DNA of 64,000 nt from Tachypleus tridentatus (Eukaryota; Arthropoda; Merostomata; Xiphosura; Limulidae). Numbering within the stretch: position 1 is the stretch's first letter; each line of letters opens with the position of its first letter. The DNA lies in NCBI RefSeq assembly GCF_004210375.1, contig NW_027467782.1, forward strand, positions 34,523,771-34,587,770. Reading direction: 5' to 3'. The position numbers were made by a program, and so were the translations under genes. Below are positions 11,527-21,105 of the stretch, piece after piece. Under the pieces are notes generated by a model, which saw only the letters and a list, made by a program, of their open reading frames with translations, was not told the DNA's origin and did no database searches.

Positions 11527-12448
11527 TACACCCTTGTGCAAATTAATTGAAACAAGACAGAAAATTACGATTTTTTTCAATTTTTTGCGTTTTATTTCTG
11601 AGAATCCAAAAAATTACTCACAAATTAATACATGATATGACCGCCTTTATTTTTCAGAAGATCATTAGCCCGCTTTGACATCGAGTTCACGAGTCGACTA
11701 CAATTTTTCCTAATTTTTGGATTGCGGTACCACACCTCAATTAGCTTATCTTTCGTAGTACAGTCTTCTCCACAAAGTTTTTCTTTACAAATCGCCCAAA
11801 GTCCGAAGAGTTTCCAGGCCAGTCCAGCACCTTTATTCGCGTTGTAGTCAGAAAAGTCTTCACAAGTTTCGAAGTGTGCTGAAAAATGCCAGATCCATCT
11901 AGAATTTTTTTTTTTTTTTTAATTCTGGAACGACTCTTCTCTGCAAAACTTCGATGTATTGTGGTCCTCGCAGCATACCTTCTACAATATGTGAAACATC
12001 TTCTTCAAGGGATGTTTTACGAACTGATTGATGTGAGATTCTCAAAGTTTCTCACCTGGAGATATGCAAACATGCAGATTTCTTTGATTCTGTACGAAAA
12101 AAATGAGTCTCGTCACTGAATAACACCTTTCTCCATTGTTCGTGCGTCCAGTTCTTGTATTTCAGAGTCCATTGATACTGTTTTTTCTTCATTGAGTTGG
12201 TAATAAGTTGTTTTTTGACTGGTCTCCTTGCCCTTCTAACACAATTTCGAATGACGTAATATTCCTAAAAATTTCGTCATATATTCCAAAAACAAATCGA
12301 CTGTACTGCAAAACACAGCTAATGACGCCGTCTGTGTGAAAAAATGACTATTAAAGGAAATCAGCGGGTCCACCTAGCCTACACTGGTCGCCATGCTGAA
12401 AATATTGTAAAATAACCATTTGTTTCAATTAATTTGCATAAGGGTGTA
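11527..12448 (-). mobile_element. Tc1-like transposon, second family, decayed
   Basis: Inverted ends match over about 25 bp: tacacccttgtgcaaattaa at the left and the complement of ttaatttgcataagggtgta at the right. The element is only 0.92 kb, so part of the gene is gone. It sits between the two copies of the 0.55-kb direct duplication. The terminal repeats differ from those of the 411-1562 element, so this is a different family. Confidence 0.85.
11640..12310 (-). pseudogene. Tc1-like transposase fragments
   Basis: On the minus strand, scattered frames give YKNWTHEQWRKVLFSDETHF (first catalytic aspartate in the SDET context), then GPQYIEVLQRRVVPEL, then DWPGNSSDF, then VVDS followed by SKRANDLLKNKGGHIMY-like C-terminal residues. 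This order matches Tc1-type transposases. The second catalytic aspartate segment and the NPIE segment with the glutamate are not visible, the N-terminal DNA-binding part is missing, and a run of T near 11910 and several stops break the frame. Confidence 0.75.
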
Positions 12449-12468
12449 GGTTAGCTAAATTTGGGGGG

Positions 12469-12990
12469 AAAAGTCTGTAGAAAGTAAACCACTAAGAAAA
12501 TTGTACGAAAAACGATGCTTGAGTATTTAGTATGTCTAGAAATGAGAATTAGTTAACAAATACAATAATAGGATTTGGGATTAGGAGTTTAAAACAATCG
12601 GTAAATTGTATGTTGTCAAAAAGACGTCCATAGGCTCTGGGATTAAGGGTTAAAAACAATAGGTAAATTGTATACTGGGTAATTTCGTCAGACTTCACAT
12701 ATGAACAAACATCTGGATTGGTTTCTCACTTCCTTGTGACTTATACTGAATAAATCTTACAAAATTATAAAGTCTAAAGTATATCTGAGTAAAACTATTC
12801 GTACACATTTGTGATTATTTTCATTTAATGTTGTATGTTGTTCATAGGTATCAGTAAAACAGTCAACCAGGCATGTATGTTGTACAGATGCTTGAGTAAT
12901 GTAGTCAATCAGGCATGTTTGTTTTTCAGAAGTATTAGTAAACCAGTCAACCATCTATATGTTTTGTACAGATGAACCAGTAAATTTCTC
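12469..12990. repeat. Right copy of the 0.55-kb direct duplication
   Basis: Diverged second copy of 10612-11165 in the same orientation. Shared landmarks include ggattaagggttaaaaacaa, gactgaataaatcttacaaa-like sequence and the 42-bp unit (ttgttcataggtatcagta). The minus strand again reads as a 14-residue peptide repeat (12757-12954). Within this copy an approximately 75-bp segment (ggtaaattgtat) is itself repeated near 12600 and 12665. Confidence 0.75.
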
Positions 12991-13193
12991 AAGCAGATAT
13001 TATGTTGGTTTATGTTGTTTCTATACATTGACATTGCGAATAGAAAGTTTGCCATTGTTTTGACAATAAAATATGCATGTTTTATTTCATCAATTGTTGA
13101 ATAACTTTCCGTATCTGTTTCTCCCGTATCCGTTTATACCCTCGTCCCTAAGACATGTGTCTGGCAACGGTCACTTGCAAACTCTCTTTCTTA

Positions 13194-13292
13194 ACCTGAA
13201 GATGACCTGGGAAGGTCAAAACGTTTTTCTCTCCTTCTCAATAAAAGTGTTAATAACAATACCAGCCATTTGATATACATTTTTATTTGAAG
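13194..13292 (+). repeat. Interspersed repeat with hammerhead-like hairpin
   Basis: The run taacctgaagatgacctggg, then aaggtcaaaacg, and ataaaagtgttaataacaat plus accagccatttgatatacat matches the right arm of the palindrome at 49.41-49.58 kb. CTGAAGA, a GACC/GGTC helix and a following AAAACG resemble a decayed hammerhead core, as also seen in the Penelope insertion at 57.85 kb. Confidence 0.6.
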
Positions 13293-13694
13293 TGGGTTTC
13301 TTGTCATCAAGAATTATTTTTAATTTTGCTTTAAATACTGAAGATAGAATCTGTAAAATAATAAAAACTTTATCTCTGTTCCCTTCTGTTATATGAATCT
13401 ATTTCTTCATCTTTAACGTAGTTGGACTATTAATTGTCAAGCATCGTTTTCCTTCGACTACACCGATTGCAAAGTCTTGATATAACCATATGTAAATGAA
13501 TTGTTGCCTGTATGCTGTGACGCTGAAAAATGTGACTTTAAAGTTAAAAGGTCAAACTTGAAATTTGCTTTCTTTCAGAATGCATTATTCAAACATAAAT
13601 CCAAAGTTTCTCCACTTTAAAGAACCAAACCGAAATGTTCAAAAGTCGTTATATTATCAGATTTGTCGGAAGAGACTATTTGTTTTTTTTTTTT
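13293..13694. other. AT-rich DNA, nothing recognised
   Basis: No coding or repeat signal identified. Confidence 0.4.
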
Positions 13695-13880
13695 AAGTTT
13701 AGCTTAAAGCTAAACGAGGGCTATCTACGCTAATCGTCCGTAATTTCGCAGTGAAAGAATAGAGGCACCTAGTCATCACCATCCACTAACCACTCTTTCA
13801 CAAACGAATAGTGAGACTGACCCTAACAATATTCTCCCTCCCCAACACATGTCATAAAGGGTGAGCATGTTTGGTGAAGC
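13695..13880 (-). repeat. SINE family 1, decayed
   Basis: Reverse-oriented, heavily diverged copy: cgagggctatctacgctaat, ctagtcatcaccatccacta, aacgaatagtgagactgacc and gtgagcatgtttggtg keep the order of the family body. The tRNA head is absent. Divergence is much higher than in most other copies, so this is an old insertion. Confidence 0.7.
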
Positions 13881-14641
13881 AAAGTTGGATCAAGAATTTC
13901 GAACAAAACATCAACAGAACATACATTTACTGGAAAAGTTCAAAGTGTACTGTACTAACCTTAGAGTCGTTGATACAAGTGTTGATTACACCATTGTACT
14001 AAACAAGTTGAACCAATGGAACGAAGACAAATTGTTTGGCGTGAACATGTACAAAATTTGAGGCTGAATTGACTGACTAGCAGCATTCATTCCTAGTTTC
14101 ATCCTGGCGACCAGACTATTAACCTATGTAATTATAAAATAAATAATCAGTGTAAATTAGAGCTAGCTAAAAGTCTTCAGTTCTCTCTTCTACCACGTAA
14201 ACTCTATGTACCTAACTTAGTTTACACTTTTAAATCACAATACAGATATCTAAAGGACCTTCTTGTGAGAGACAAAGTAACTCTTTATCGACTCAGTAAT
14301 TTTTTCATGACGAAAATAAAGAAATCTGCCTTTTCTACTTTTTTATAAATTTATGTCTAATATTCGTCCTTACCATTTAAGCCCTGAATAAATATTTAAA
14401 AAAAAACTATCATTAAATAAAAATATTTATGTTACATCGTCCGACAATGCCATTGTTATTCTTAACTAAAATAATTACTTAATCAAATGGTCGTTATTCT
14501 TGACAACTCTACCACATTTAAATTCCTTATCAATGCCTATTCTTTATCATCCAAACGTGAGGAAACATTCCAAATATACCTGACAGAACTTAGAAAGAAA
14601 AATGTCGTAAACATTTGAATGATGATGAGACGACACCGGGT
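13881..14641. other. AT-rich DNA, nothing recognised
   Basis: No gene identified. A 66-codon open frame (13861-14061) begins inside the SINE remnant and has no recognisable domain. Confidence 0.4.
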
Positions 14642-15464
14642 CTGACTGACTGAAGCACAACGCAACAACGCCATTGGTCGCTTGGAAGCAGGCGAATCTC
14701 GATCAAATGTTGCCAATACTGTGAATGTTCACCCAAGCACCATCACAAGGCTATGGAATCGTCACCAACAACATGAATCAACTCGTGACCGTCCACGATC
14801 TGGCAGACCTCGTGTGCAGGATGTTGACAGATTTGGTAGTGGCAGCGTCATGATGTGGGCTGCCATCGCCTACAATGCCAGAACAGACTTTTTGCACATT
14901 CGAGGGAATCTTACGGCTCAACGATACGTCGACGAGATTCTTAGACCCCATATGCAACCCATCATGGTGAACGTCAACGACGTTTTTCAACATGACAATG
15001 CCCGTCCTCACACAGTCCGACTCACCACTGTCTTCTTGAGACACCATAACATTAACGTTCTTCCCTGGCCCTCCAGATCACCAGATTTAAGCCCCATCGA
15101 ACATCTTTGGGACGAGTTGGACCGACGTCTGCAACAGCGACAACCTCAACCGCAGACTCTACCTCAGCTTGCAGCAGCTTTGCAGGCTGAGTGGACAGCC
15201 ATTCCACAGGATGTGATTCGTCATTTCATCGCTTCCATGGGCAGGAGATGCCAAGCAGTTATTGATGCTCACGGGGGCATACTCGTTATTGACGTTGAGT
15301 GACGTTAAACTTCAACTAGTGAGCGTGGACTTCGCCTTTGCAGACTTTGGACGTTCAACAGTGAATGTGCAAAGTTTCACACATGTCATACAGAACTACC
15401 CGGAATAAACTTGTTAACAATTTGTCTCATATTTTGCCTTTTGCGTTTCTTTTTTTGAAGAGTG
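14642..15464 (+). mobile_element. Tc1-type DNA transposon, truncated (copy 2)
   Basis: Same family as 411-1562 but in opposite orientation. The right terminal repeat (aaggcaaaa... complement, ending ttttttgaagagtg) is followed by TA at 15465-15466. The left terminal repeat, expected some 300 bp before the transposase start, is absent, and similarity begins abruptly at gactgactgaagcac. This copy is therefore 5'-truncated as well as internally deleted. Confidence 0.85.
14682..15302 (+). pseudogene. Tc1-type transposase, open but internally deleted (copy 2)
   Basis: A 206-codon open frame from an internal ATG; similarity extends upstream to about 14650. Order: helix-turn-helix part (ITRLWNRHQQH), RSGRPRV hinge, then a deletion joining directly to DVDRFGSGSVMMWAA, then HIRGNLTAQRYVDEIL, FQHDNARPHT (second catalytic D), LPWPSRSPDLSPIEHLWDEL (catalytic E) and a C-terminus GGILVIDVE. 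The deleted part includes the first catalytic aspartate, so despite an intact frame the protein is about 130 residues short of a working transposase (about 340) and should be inactive. Confidence 0.85.
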
Positions 15465-15634
15465 TAATTATGCTAAATTTACTAGCATCATGAACTAAAA
15501 GCACAATTAATTAATAATACAACAACATAGTATAGGCTATCTATTAATAAGTGCAGCATTATATTATATTGAAAATATATATTTTAGTAAATCCAATAAA
15601 AAAAATTAATTACGTTATATTTTAGTAATCTTAT

Positions 15635-16140
15635 GGCGTGGATATTTGTATTTACGTGACCGAAATAATAAATACATTGTATCACTATCTATTAAATGGC
15701 ACCATAGAAAAAATCTGTAAAGTATTCTCACATTTATATTTATATAAAACTTTATACCTACAAATTGTACTGGTCGAAATACCCGTGGAATGTAAGGTGG
15801 GTAATTTTTTGCTATAAAATTTACTTCTTTCTTCTCAAAGTTCGGGTTTTGTTTTAATATCTGGTCTCCATAGTTACTATATGTAAATATGCAGAAATAT
15901 TGTGGTTTAATTTTATTGTTGTCTTTCTTTACAGTTTGTATTGGTTACAAGTGTAACAATACTCTTGAATCAATTGTTGTAATGAAATGACGTAAGCAAA
16001 AGATAAGGAAAATGACAGAAAAATAAAACTGGTAAGTTAGGGGTAGCAGTGGGAAACTCAGAAGATATTCAAAGTTGAGTGATGAAAACCTGAATGTTTG
16101 ATTGTATCTTTATTGATGTAATTTATAGTTTTAAGAAACG
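15635..16140 (+). repeat. Segment repeated in inverted orientation at 55.3-56.35 kb
   Basis: Blocks such as cgaaataataaatacattgt (about 15660), aaactttatacctacaaatt and tcgaaatacccgtggaat (about 15750-15795), tattgttgtctttctttaca (about 15917) and tttgattgtatctttattga (about 16098) are found as reverse complements around 56.3, 55.7, 55.55 and 56.1 kb. The block order differs between the two places, suggesting a tandem or rearranged ancestral unit. It contains a donor-like aaggtgggtaat and an acceptor-like tctttctttacag. I recognise no protein. Confidence 0.7.
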
Positions 16141-16264
16141 GAGTTTAAAATTAAAAAAAACACTTGTTTTTGCCAATAAACAATTGTACGTTTATTAACT
16201 TCATATGGCTGTTAACATTTTCTCTCCATTTATATTTGCATAAACTGGGTTGTAATATTTACTC

Positions 16265-16538
16265 GACCTGGCATAGCCAGGTGGGTTAAGGCGTTCGAAT
16301 CGTAACCGGAGGGTCACGGGTTCGAATCCCAGTCGCACAGAATATGCTCGCCCTTTTAGCCGTGGAAGCGTTATAATGTTACGGTCAATCCTACTATTCG
16401 TTGCTAAAATAGTAGCCCAAGAGTTGGCGGTGGGTGGTGGTGACTAGCTGCCATCCCTCTAGTCTTACACTGCTAAATTAGGGACGGCCAACTCAGTTTG
16501 CTCTCAAATAGCTTTGCGCGAAATTAAAAACAAACAAA
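16265..16538 (+). repeat. SINE family 1, near full length
   Basis: Head gacctggcatagccaggtgg, B-box ggtcacgggttcgaatccca, body and tail (gctttgcgcgaaattaaaaa) complete. Part of the 3' body carries a short local change (actcagtttgctctcaaata). Confidence 0.9.
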
Positions 16539-16959
16539 TATTTGCCCTTTTAATTTTGTTTAATTTATACAATGAATAGTGGTCGTTGAAAAATACATTT
16601 ATGAAACAACTGAAGAGAGAAAAGTGGTATGTACATATACATTTTAGAAGATTTGTAATATATAATAAAGATAATTAAATGATACAGTTTTCAGACAATA
16701 ATAAAACACTAAATAATTAAATTAGGTATAATATTTTTTCTCAGACAATCATTAGTTTTATTAAATTCCTTTTTATTTGTTTTTTTCCACATATAAATTT
16801 CTGTGCACAATACTTTATTTAAGCAAAATTATTTACTGATAAAGAAAAAGTGTAAATAACTAACACTTAATTCCGCTTATAACATGTGGTATTTTTCACT
16901 CAAAATATTTATTTATAGCCAAAACGTCAATTCTTAAATTGTAGTTTTATGTTACCATT
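16539..16959. other. AT-rich DNA, nothing recognised
   Basis: No repeat or coding signal seen. Confidence 0.45.
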
Positions 16960-17046
16960 TTGTTTTGTTTGTTTTGGAATTTCGCACAAAGCTACTCGAG
17001 GGCTATCTGTGCTAGTCGTCCCTAATTTACTAGTGCAAGACTAGAA
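16960..17046 (-). repeat. SINE family 1, tail fragment
   Basis: Only the 3' part is present in reverse: gttttggaatttcgcacaaa, gctactcgagggctatctgt, tcgtccctaatttactag. Truncation at about 85 bp is typical of 5'-truncated retroposition. It is followed after about 20 bp by a full copy on the other strand, giving an inverted pair. Confidence 0.88.
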
Positions 17047-17067
17047 AAGTGTTCCTACTTTTTAAGA

Positions 17068-17330
17068 GGGCCCGGCATGGCCAGGTGGTGGAGACACTCG
17101 ACTCGTAATTCGAGGGGAGCGGTTTCAAATCCCCTTCACACCAAACATGCTCGCCCTTTCAAACATGGGGGCGTTATAATGTGACGGCTTATTCCACTAT
17201 TCGTTGGTAAAAGAGTTGGTGGTGGGTGGTGATGACTAGTTGACTTCCATTTAGTCTTACACTGCTAAATTAGGGACGGTTAGCGCAGATAGCTTTCATG
17301 TGGCTTTGCGCGAAATTAAAAAAAAACAAC
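17068..17330 (+). repeat. SINE family 1, full length
   Basis: Head gggcccggcatggccaggtg, anticodon-loop region cgactcgtaattcgaggg, B-box ggtttcaaatcccc, body and tail gcgcgaaattaaaaa. A 13-bp segment of the body (tagcccaagagtt region) is shortened. Confidence 0.9.
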
Positions 17331-18030
17331 TACTTTTTCATTTATACCTCAAATTGATGTGATAGAAAAGTTTGTAGTCTGAAGAATAAAACCATACATG
17401 CGATAAACTCCAACATTTGCTATTAAAAACTAACTTAGAATAAACCTGAATCTAGTTTTAAACTATTCTAACTAAACGCTTCATAACTCGTGCATACTAT
17501 GAAACTTATTACTTCTTACGAAGGTTGGTAACATTATTCTGTCTTACATTATTTTCTTCTCTTATAATAGCTTTTATACTCAGCGATATAATATTTACAA
17601 ATCAGGGGTTCGATTCCCCTTGGTGGACTCAGCAGATAGCCCGATGTGGCCTTGCTATAAGGTAACACACACACAATATTTACAAAAGAGCGAACAAGAA
17701 GTAATATTATATTAAATGTAACATCAGAAAAATAAGGAAAAGATTAAAATATGATAGTGGAAACAAGAATCTGCATAATTTTATTCATATTTAAAACAAC
17801 TACAGACGAAAATAATTTAAGTATCTGGTTAATCTTAAATTTTAATTAGAAATTAATAAAAGTGCCTTAGGCATCGGTTCACTTTACTTACCGTGATGTT
17901 ATGGTTTTGAAATAGTTCTCTTTCGCTGTTTTTATATATAGATGTGGTATAAATATTTAAATACGCCAGCTTATAACCCTATGAAATATGTTTCGTAGAT
18001 AAATTGGTTAGCTAGCTCAACTTAGACAAG
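17331..18030. other. AT-rich DNA with one short SINE 2 fragment
   Basis: Apart from the family-2 fragment listed separately at 17603-17675, this stretch shows no gene or repeat that I recognise. Confidence 0.45.
17603..17675 (+). repeat. SINE family 2 fragment
   Basis: Starts at the B-box side (aaatcaggggttcgattccc) and continues ggactcagcagatagcccga, tgtggccttgctataaggta and an ACACAC tail. The 5' head is missing. Confidence 0.8.
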
Positions 18031-18298
18031 GACCCGGCATGGCCAGGTGGCTAAGGCACTCGACTCGTATTCCGAGAGTGGCAGGTTTGAGTCCCCATCA
18101 CATCTAACATGCTCGCCATTTTCAGCTGTGGGGGTGTTATATTTTTACGGTTAATCTCACTATTCGTTAGTAAAAGTGTAACCCAAGAGTTGGCAGTGGG
18201 TGGTAATGACTAGCTGCCTCCTTTCTACTTTTACACTACTAAATTGGGAACGACTACCGATAGCCCTCGTGTAGCTTCGCGTGAATTTCAAAACAAAC
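18031..18298 (+). repeat. SINE family 1, full length, diverged
   Basis: Head gacccggcatggccaggtgg, then cgactcgtattccgagagtg, B-box caggtttgagtcccc, body and tail (gtagcttcgcgtgaatttca). Moderately diverged from the 16.3 and 17.1 kb copies. Confidence 0.9.
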
Positions 18299-19931
18299 TA
18301 AACCTTACAAAGAAGTAAGTAAAATAATATTTCTTTTAAGTAAAAATATCTGCTTCTGCATTAGTCTTAACATAAATGAAAGAAATACTCAGATTAGTAA
18401 CGCTAATACAATAGCTATATTACAAACAAAATATTTGCTACGATTAAAAGAGGCTTACGAGTTAGGAAGAGAAGAATAGTTGATCAAATTGCTAATTACA
18501 TTTTAACTTTATGCACTTAACGATCGAATTAAAAAAAATTAAAGCAATGTTTCTCAAGGCTACCAATTTTCATACAATTCATGTTTTGCTTTGTATTCAT
18601 TGTTGAGTACGTTATATTAAAATAGCTTTAAATATGCAAATCACCATTCATGCGAAAACTATAATCAATATAAAATTCCGGTGAAACGGTGTATAAAGAA
18701 TTGTTTGGCGTTATGTTGTATTATTACACGAAAAACAGGTCACTTTCAATAAGGGTACGTGACAATCTTTTAAGATTTAAAATGTTTATACAACCATATC
18801 ATGTTCAGAATAAAAAAAAATTATATTTTCAAAATGGATATATCCTTTGTTCTTAAAAACATTGTAAAATGAAAACAATATGGATCAGCTTAGGATACCA
18901 GATCCATCCAGAAAAAAGTCTACAACAAGCTGGGTAGCCATGATAAACAAAGTGCTGCATCTTGTAGTAGTAGAGGATCAAAGAACACTAAGGTCAGAGA
19001 CTATTAAGAGCCCTCTGTGTGCCCTAGGTAACAGTATGCAACATAATCAAACAGAATCTTTGTCTGGAAAACTGACACAAGTTACATGTGCACATTTTGC
19101 TTCAACGATATATTAATCGTCGTGTACCTCAAAGCAGCTGTAAAATGAAACATATATTTATGCTCCATATGAAGACGTAGAGATCAAATCGTTGGATACA
19201 ATGCATGTAGATTTCTATACGATCAGACTATTTAAACAGACCCTAGAAAACCGTTGTTCTTACACACTGGTTGACTTATGGAAAGTTCTCACGGAGGAGT
19301 GACAGACTCACGACGGAACCTTTGCTATGGGAACTACGTCACAAATCTATTTTTTATGATGCATTGTGGTGAGATAAGCCCGACTGGATGTAAGTACATG
19401 GACTGTAACGGCTTGATAAGCTTCGAAAATCGATTTATTATAACATAGCAATAAAGACTGTCTTATCCACTAAATCAATCTAAATACCACCCAAGACATC
19501 ATATCAGCAGCCTTTTCAACAATCCATTGTCCTTTTGGAGGTAAGAAACTCAAGAATAAACAAAATACTTCAAACGGGACCTAACAAATGATACAAACAA
19601 TGGCATTATAATATCTTTAGGCTTGTATGCAGTATTTCTGTACATACAAAATCGTAGTTGTTCAGCCACTAGCGACAACACATTGCTGGATGTCTTTACA
19701 AACTGATCAACGAGATCCTTTTCTTTCATACCATTGTTGAGACTATTCTATTCATAGTTATACTCATAATTTACATTATATTATCTCAAGACCATTTTTT
19801 CTTTTTAACAGCTTTTTATCGAAATAGTCTTGGGCTCTTTAAACACTTCATCCGTCTTTATAACTTAGTATGTAATTTTTATTCCTATGAAACTTTTATT
19901 TATGATAATGCCATTCGAAGAACACCATAAT
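18299..19931. other. AT-rich DNA with one unassigned coding-like segment
   Basis: Mostly featureless. An open frame at 18880-19116 (MDQLRIPDPSRKKSTTSWVA at its start; VLHLVVVEDQRTLRSETIK inside) has a balanced amino-acid composition unlike the usual AT-rich noise. It could be a decayed mobile-element or processed-gene fragment. I recognise no domain and see no stop-free continuation to either side. Confidence 0.3.
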
Positions 19932-20063
19932 TTTGTTTGTTTGTTTTGTTTTTCTTATAGCAAAGCCACATCGGGCTACCTGCTCAGCACACCGAGGGAA
20001 ATCGAACCCCTGATTTTAGCGTTGTACATCTGAAGACATACTGCTGTACTAGCGGGGGGCCAC
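19932..20063 (-). repeat. SINE family 2, near full length
   Basis: Reverse-oriented copy: tttcttatagcaaagccaca, tcgggctacctgctcagcac, tcgaacccctgattttagcg, ttgtacatctgaagacatac, tgctgtactagcggggggcc. Reversed, it reads as a tRNA-like head (ggccccccgctagtacagca) with a B-box (ggggttcgatt), then the conserved cagatagcccgatgtggctt tail. This is the most complete family-2 copy here. Confidence 0.85.
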
Positions 20064-20650
20064 CATAATTTTAAAAAATAAACATTTATTTATTCATTAA
20101 TTACAACAAAAGTATATTTTTATGTAATTTTTGATAAATTAAAATCGTATTCAAGAACACTTCTCTGGTAAGTACAAATTTATATTTTTTCCTTTTTTTT
20201 TGTTTAAACAATAATTTCAGTTCTGCTAGAAAGTAGCTAGCCAAAAATGCACGTGTCACATAAATAAAAACAAATGTGGATCACAAGCATGCGTTTGCAC
20301 AAAATAATATTTCAGAATAGTACTACCTATGTTCTACACATTAACGATTACAGAATTAATGTGTTCAACATACAAGTATTTCACTCAAATGCTGTGATAA
20401 CTTTGCTCAGTAATTCTTTCGTGCATTGTCTTTAAGTAAATGCTTCAACTGTGACAATCAGTAACATGTTTCAGTAACAATCTAAACAAACTAATATGTA
20501 ATAATCTAAATTCCAAAGTTTATCCCAAGCTGTGTAGATTTGAAAGTATCAAATCAGAACCCAGCTAACGAATCGAATTCTCAATCCAGATTCACAATCG
20601 AATGAATCTCAAAGCTTCTCATGGTCCTACCTCATACAATATTCTTTATT
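20064..20650. other. AT-rich DNA, nothing recognised
   Basis: No gene or repeat identified. Confidence 0.4.
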
Positions 20651-20780
20651 GTAGCCCAAGAGTTGGCGGCGGGTGACTATGACTAGCTGCCTTCCCTGTA
20701 GTCTTACACTGCTAAATTAGGGACGGCCAGCACACTTAGCCCTCGAGTAGCTTTGCGCGAAATTCAAAAAACAAACAAAC
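20651..20780 (+). repeat. SINE family 1, 3' half
   Basis: Begins at tgtagcccaagagttggcgg and runs to the tail gctttgcgcgaaattcaaaa followed by acaaacaaac. The head is missing (5' truncation). Confidence 0.88.
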
Positions 20781-20954
20781 AATCTAGCTGAGTATCCACG
20801 AGCGCAAATGACGTCGGATTCTAAACATTTATATTAGATACATACAAAATAGGCCCACTTTTGTATGCAAATTGTATTAAATAGGCTATGTTGATATTGA
20901 ATTATACCAAATACGTTTGCTTGGGAAATACTTTGATATAATAAAAGGTATTCA

Positions 20955-21105
20955 TTGGGCATTTAATGCCCTGGAGGTTTCGGTGCTGGACTCTCAATCC
21001 AAAACGCCATGTCAATCAAAACTCACACTATCAGCTTTTGGGGTGTTACAAAATTATGGTCAACTCTGTCATTAGTCGGTAGGTAGCCTGTGAGTTGACC
21101 ATAAG
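20955..21105 (+). repeat. Diverged tRNA-headed SINE, probably a family 1 relative
   Basis: The segment ccctggaggtttcggtgctg plus gactctcaatcc resembles a tRNA A-box and anticodon region. The downstream cttttggggtgttacaaaat, atggtcaactctgtcattag and cggtaggtagcc follow the same order as the family-1 body (gtgggggcgttataatg, cggtcaatcccactattcg, tggtaaaagagtagccc). Confidence 0.5.

Noticed and set aside
14778..15047. Minus-strand 89-codon frame
   Set aside because: Antisense shadow of the Tc1 transposase copy 2.
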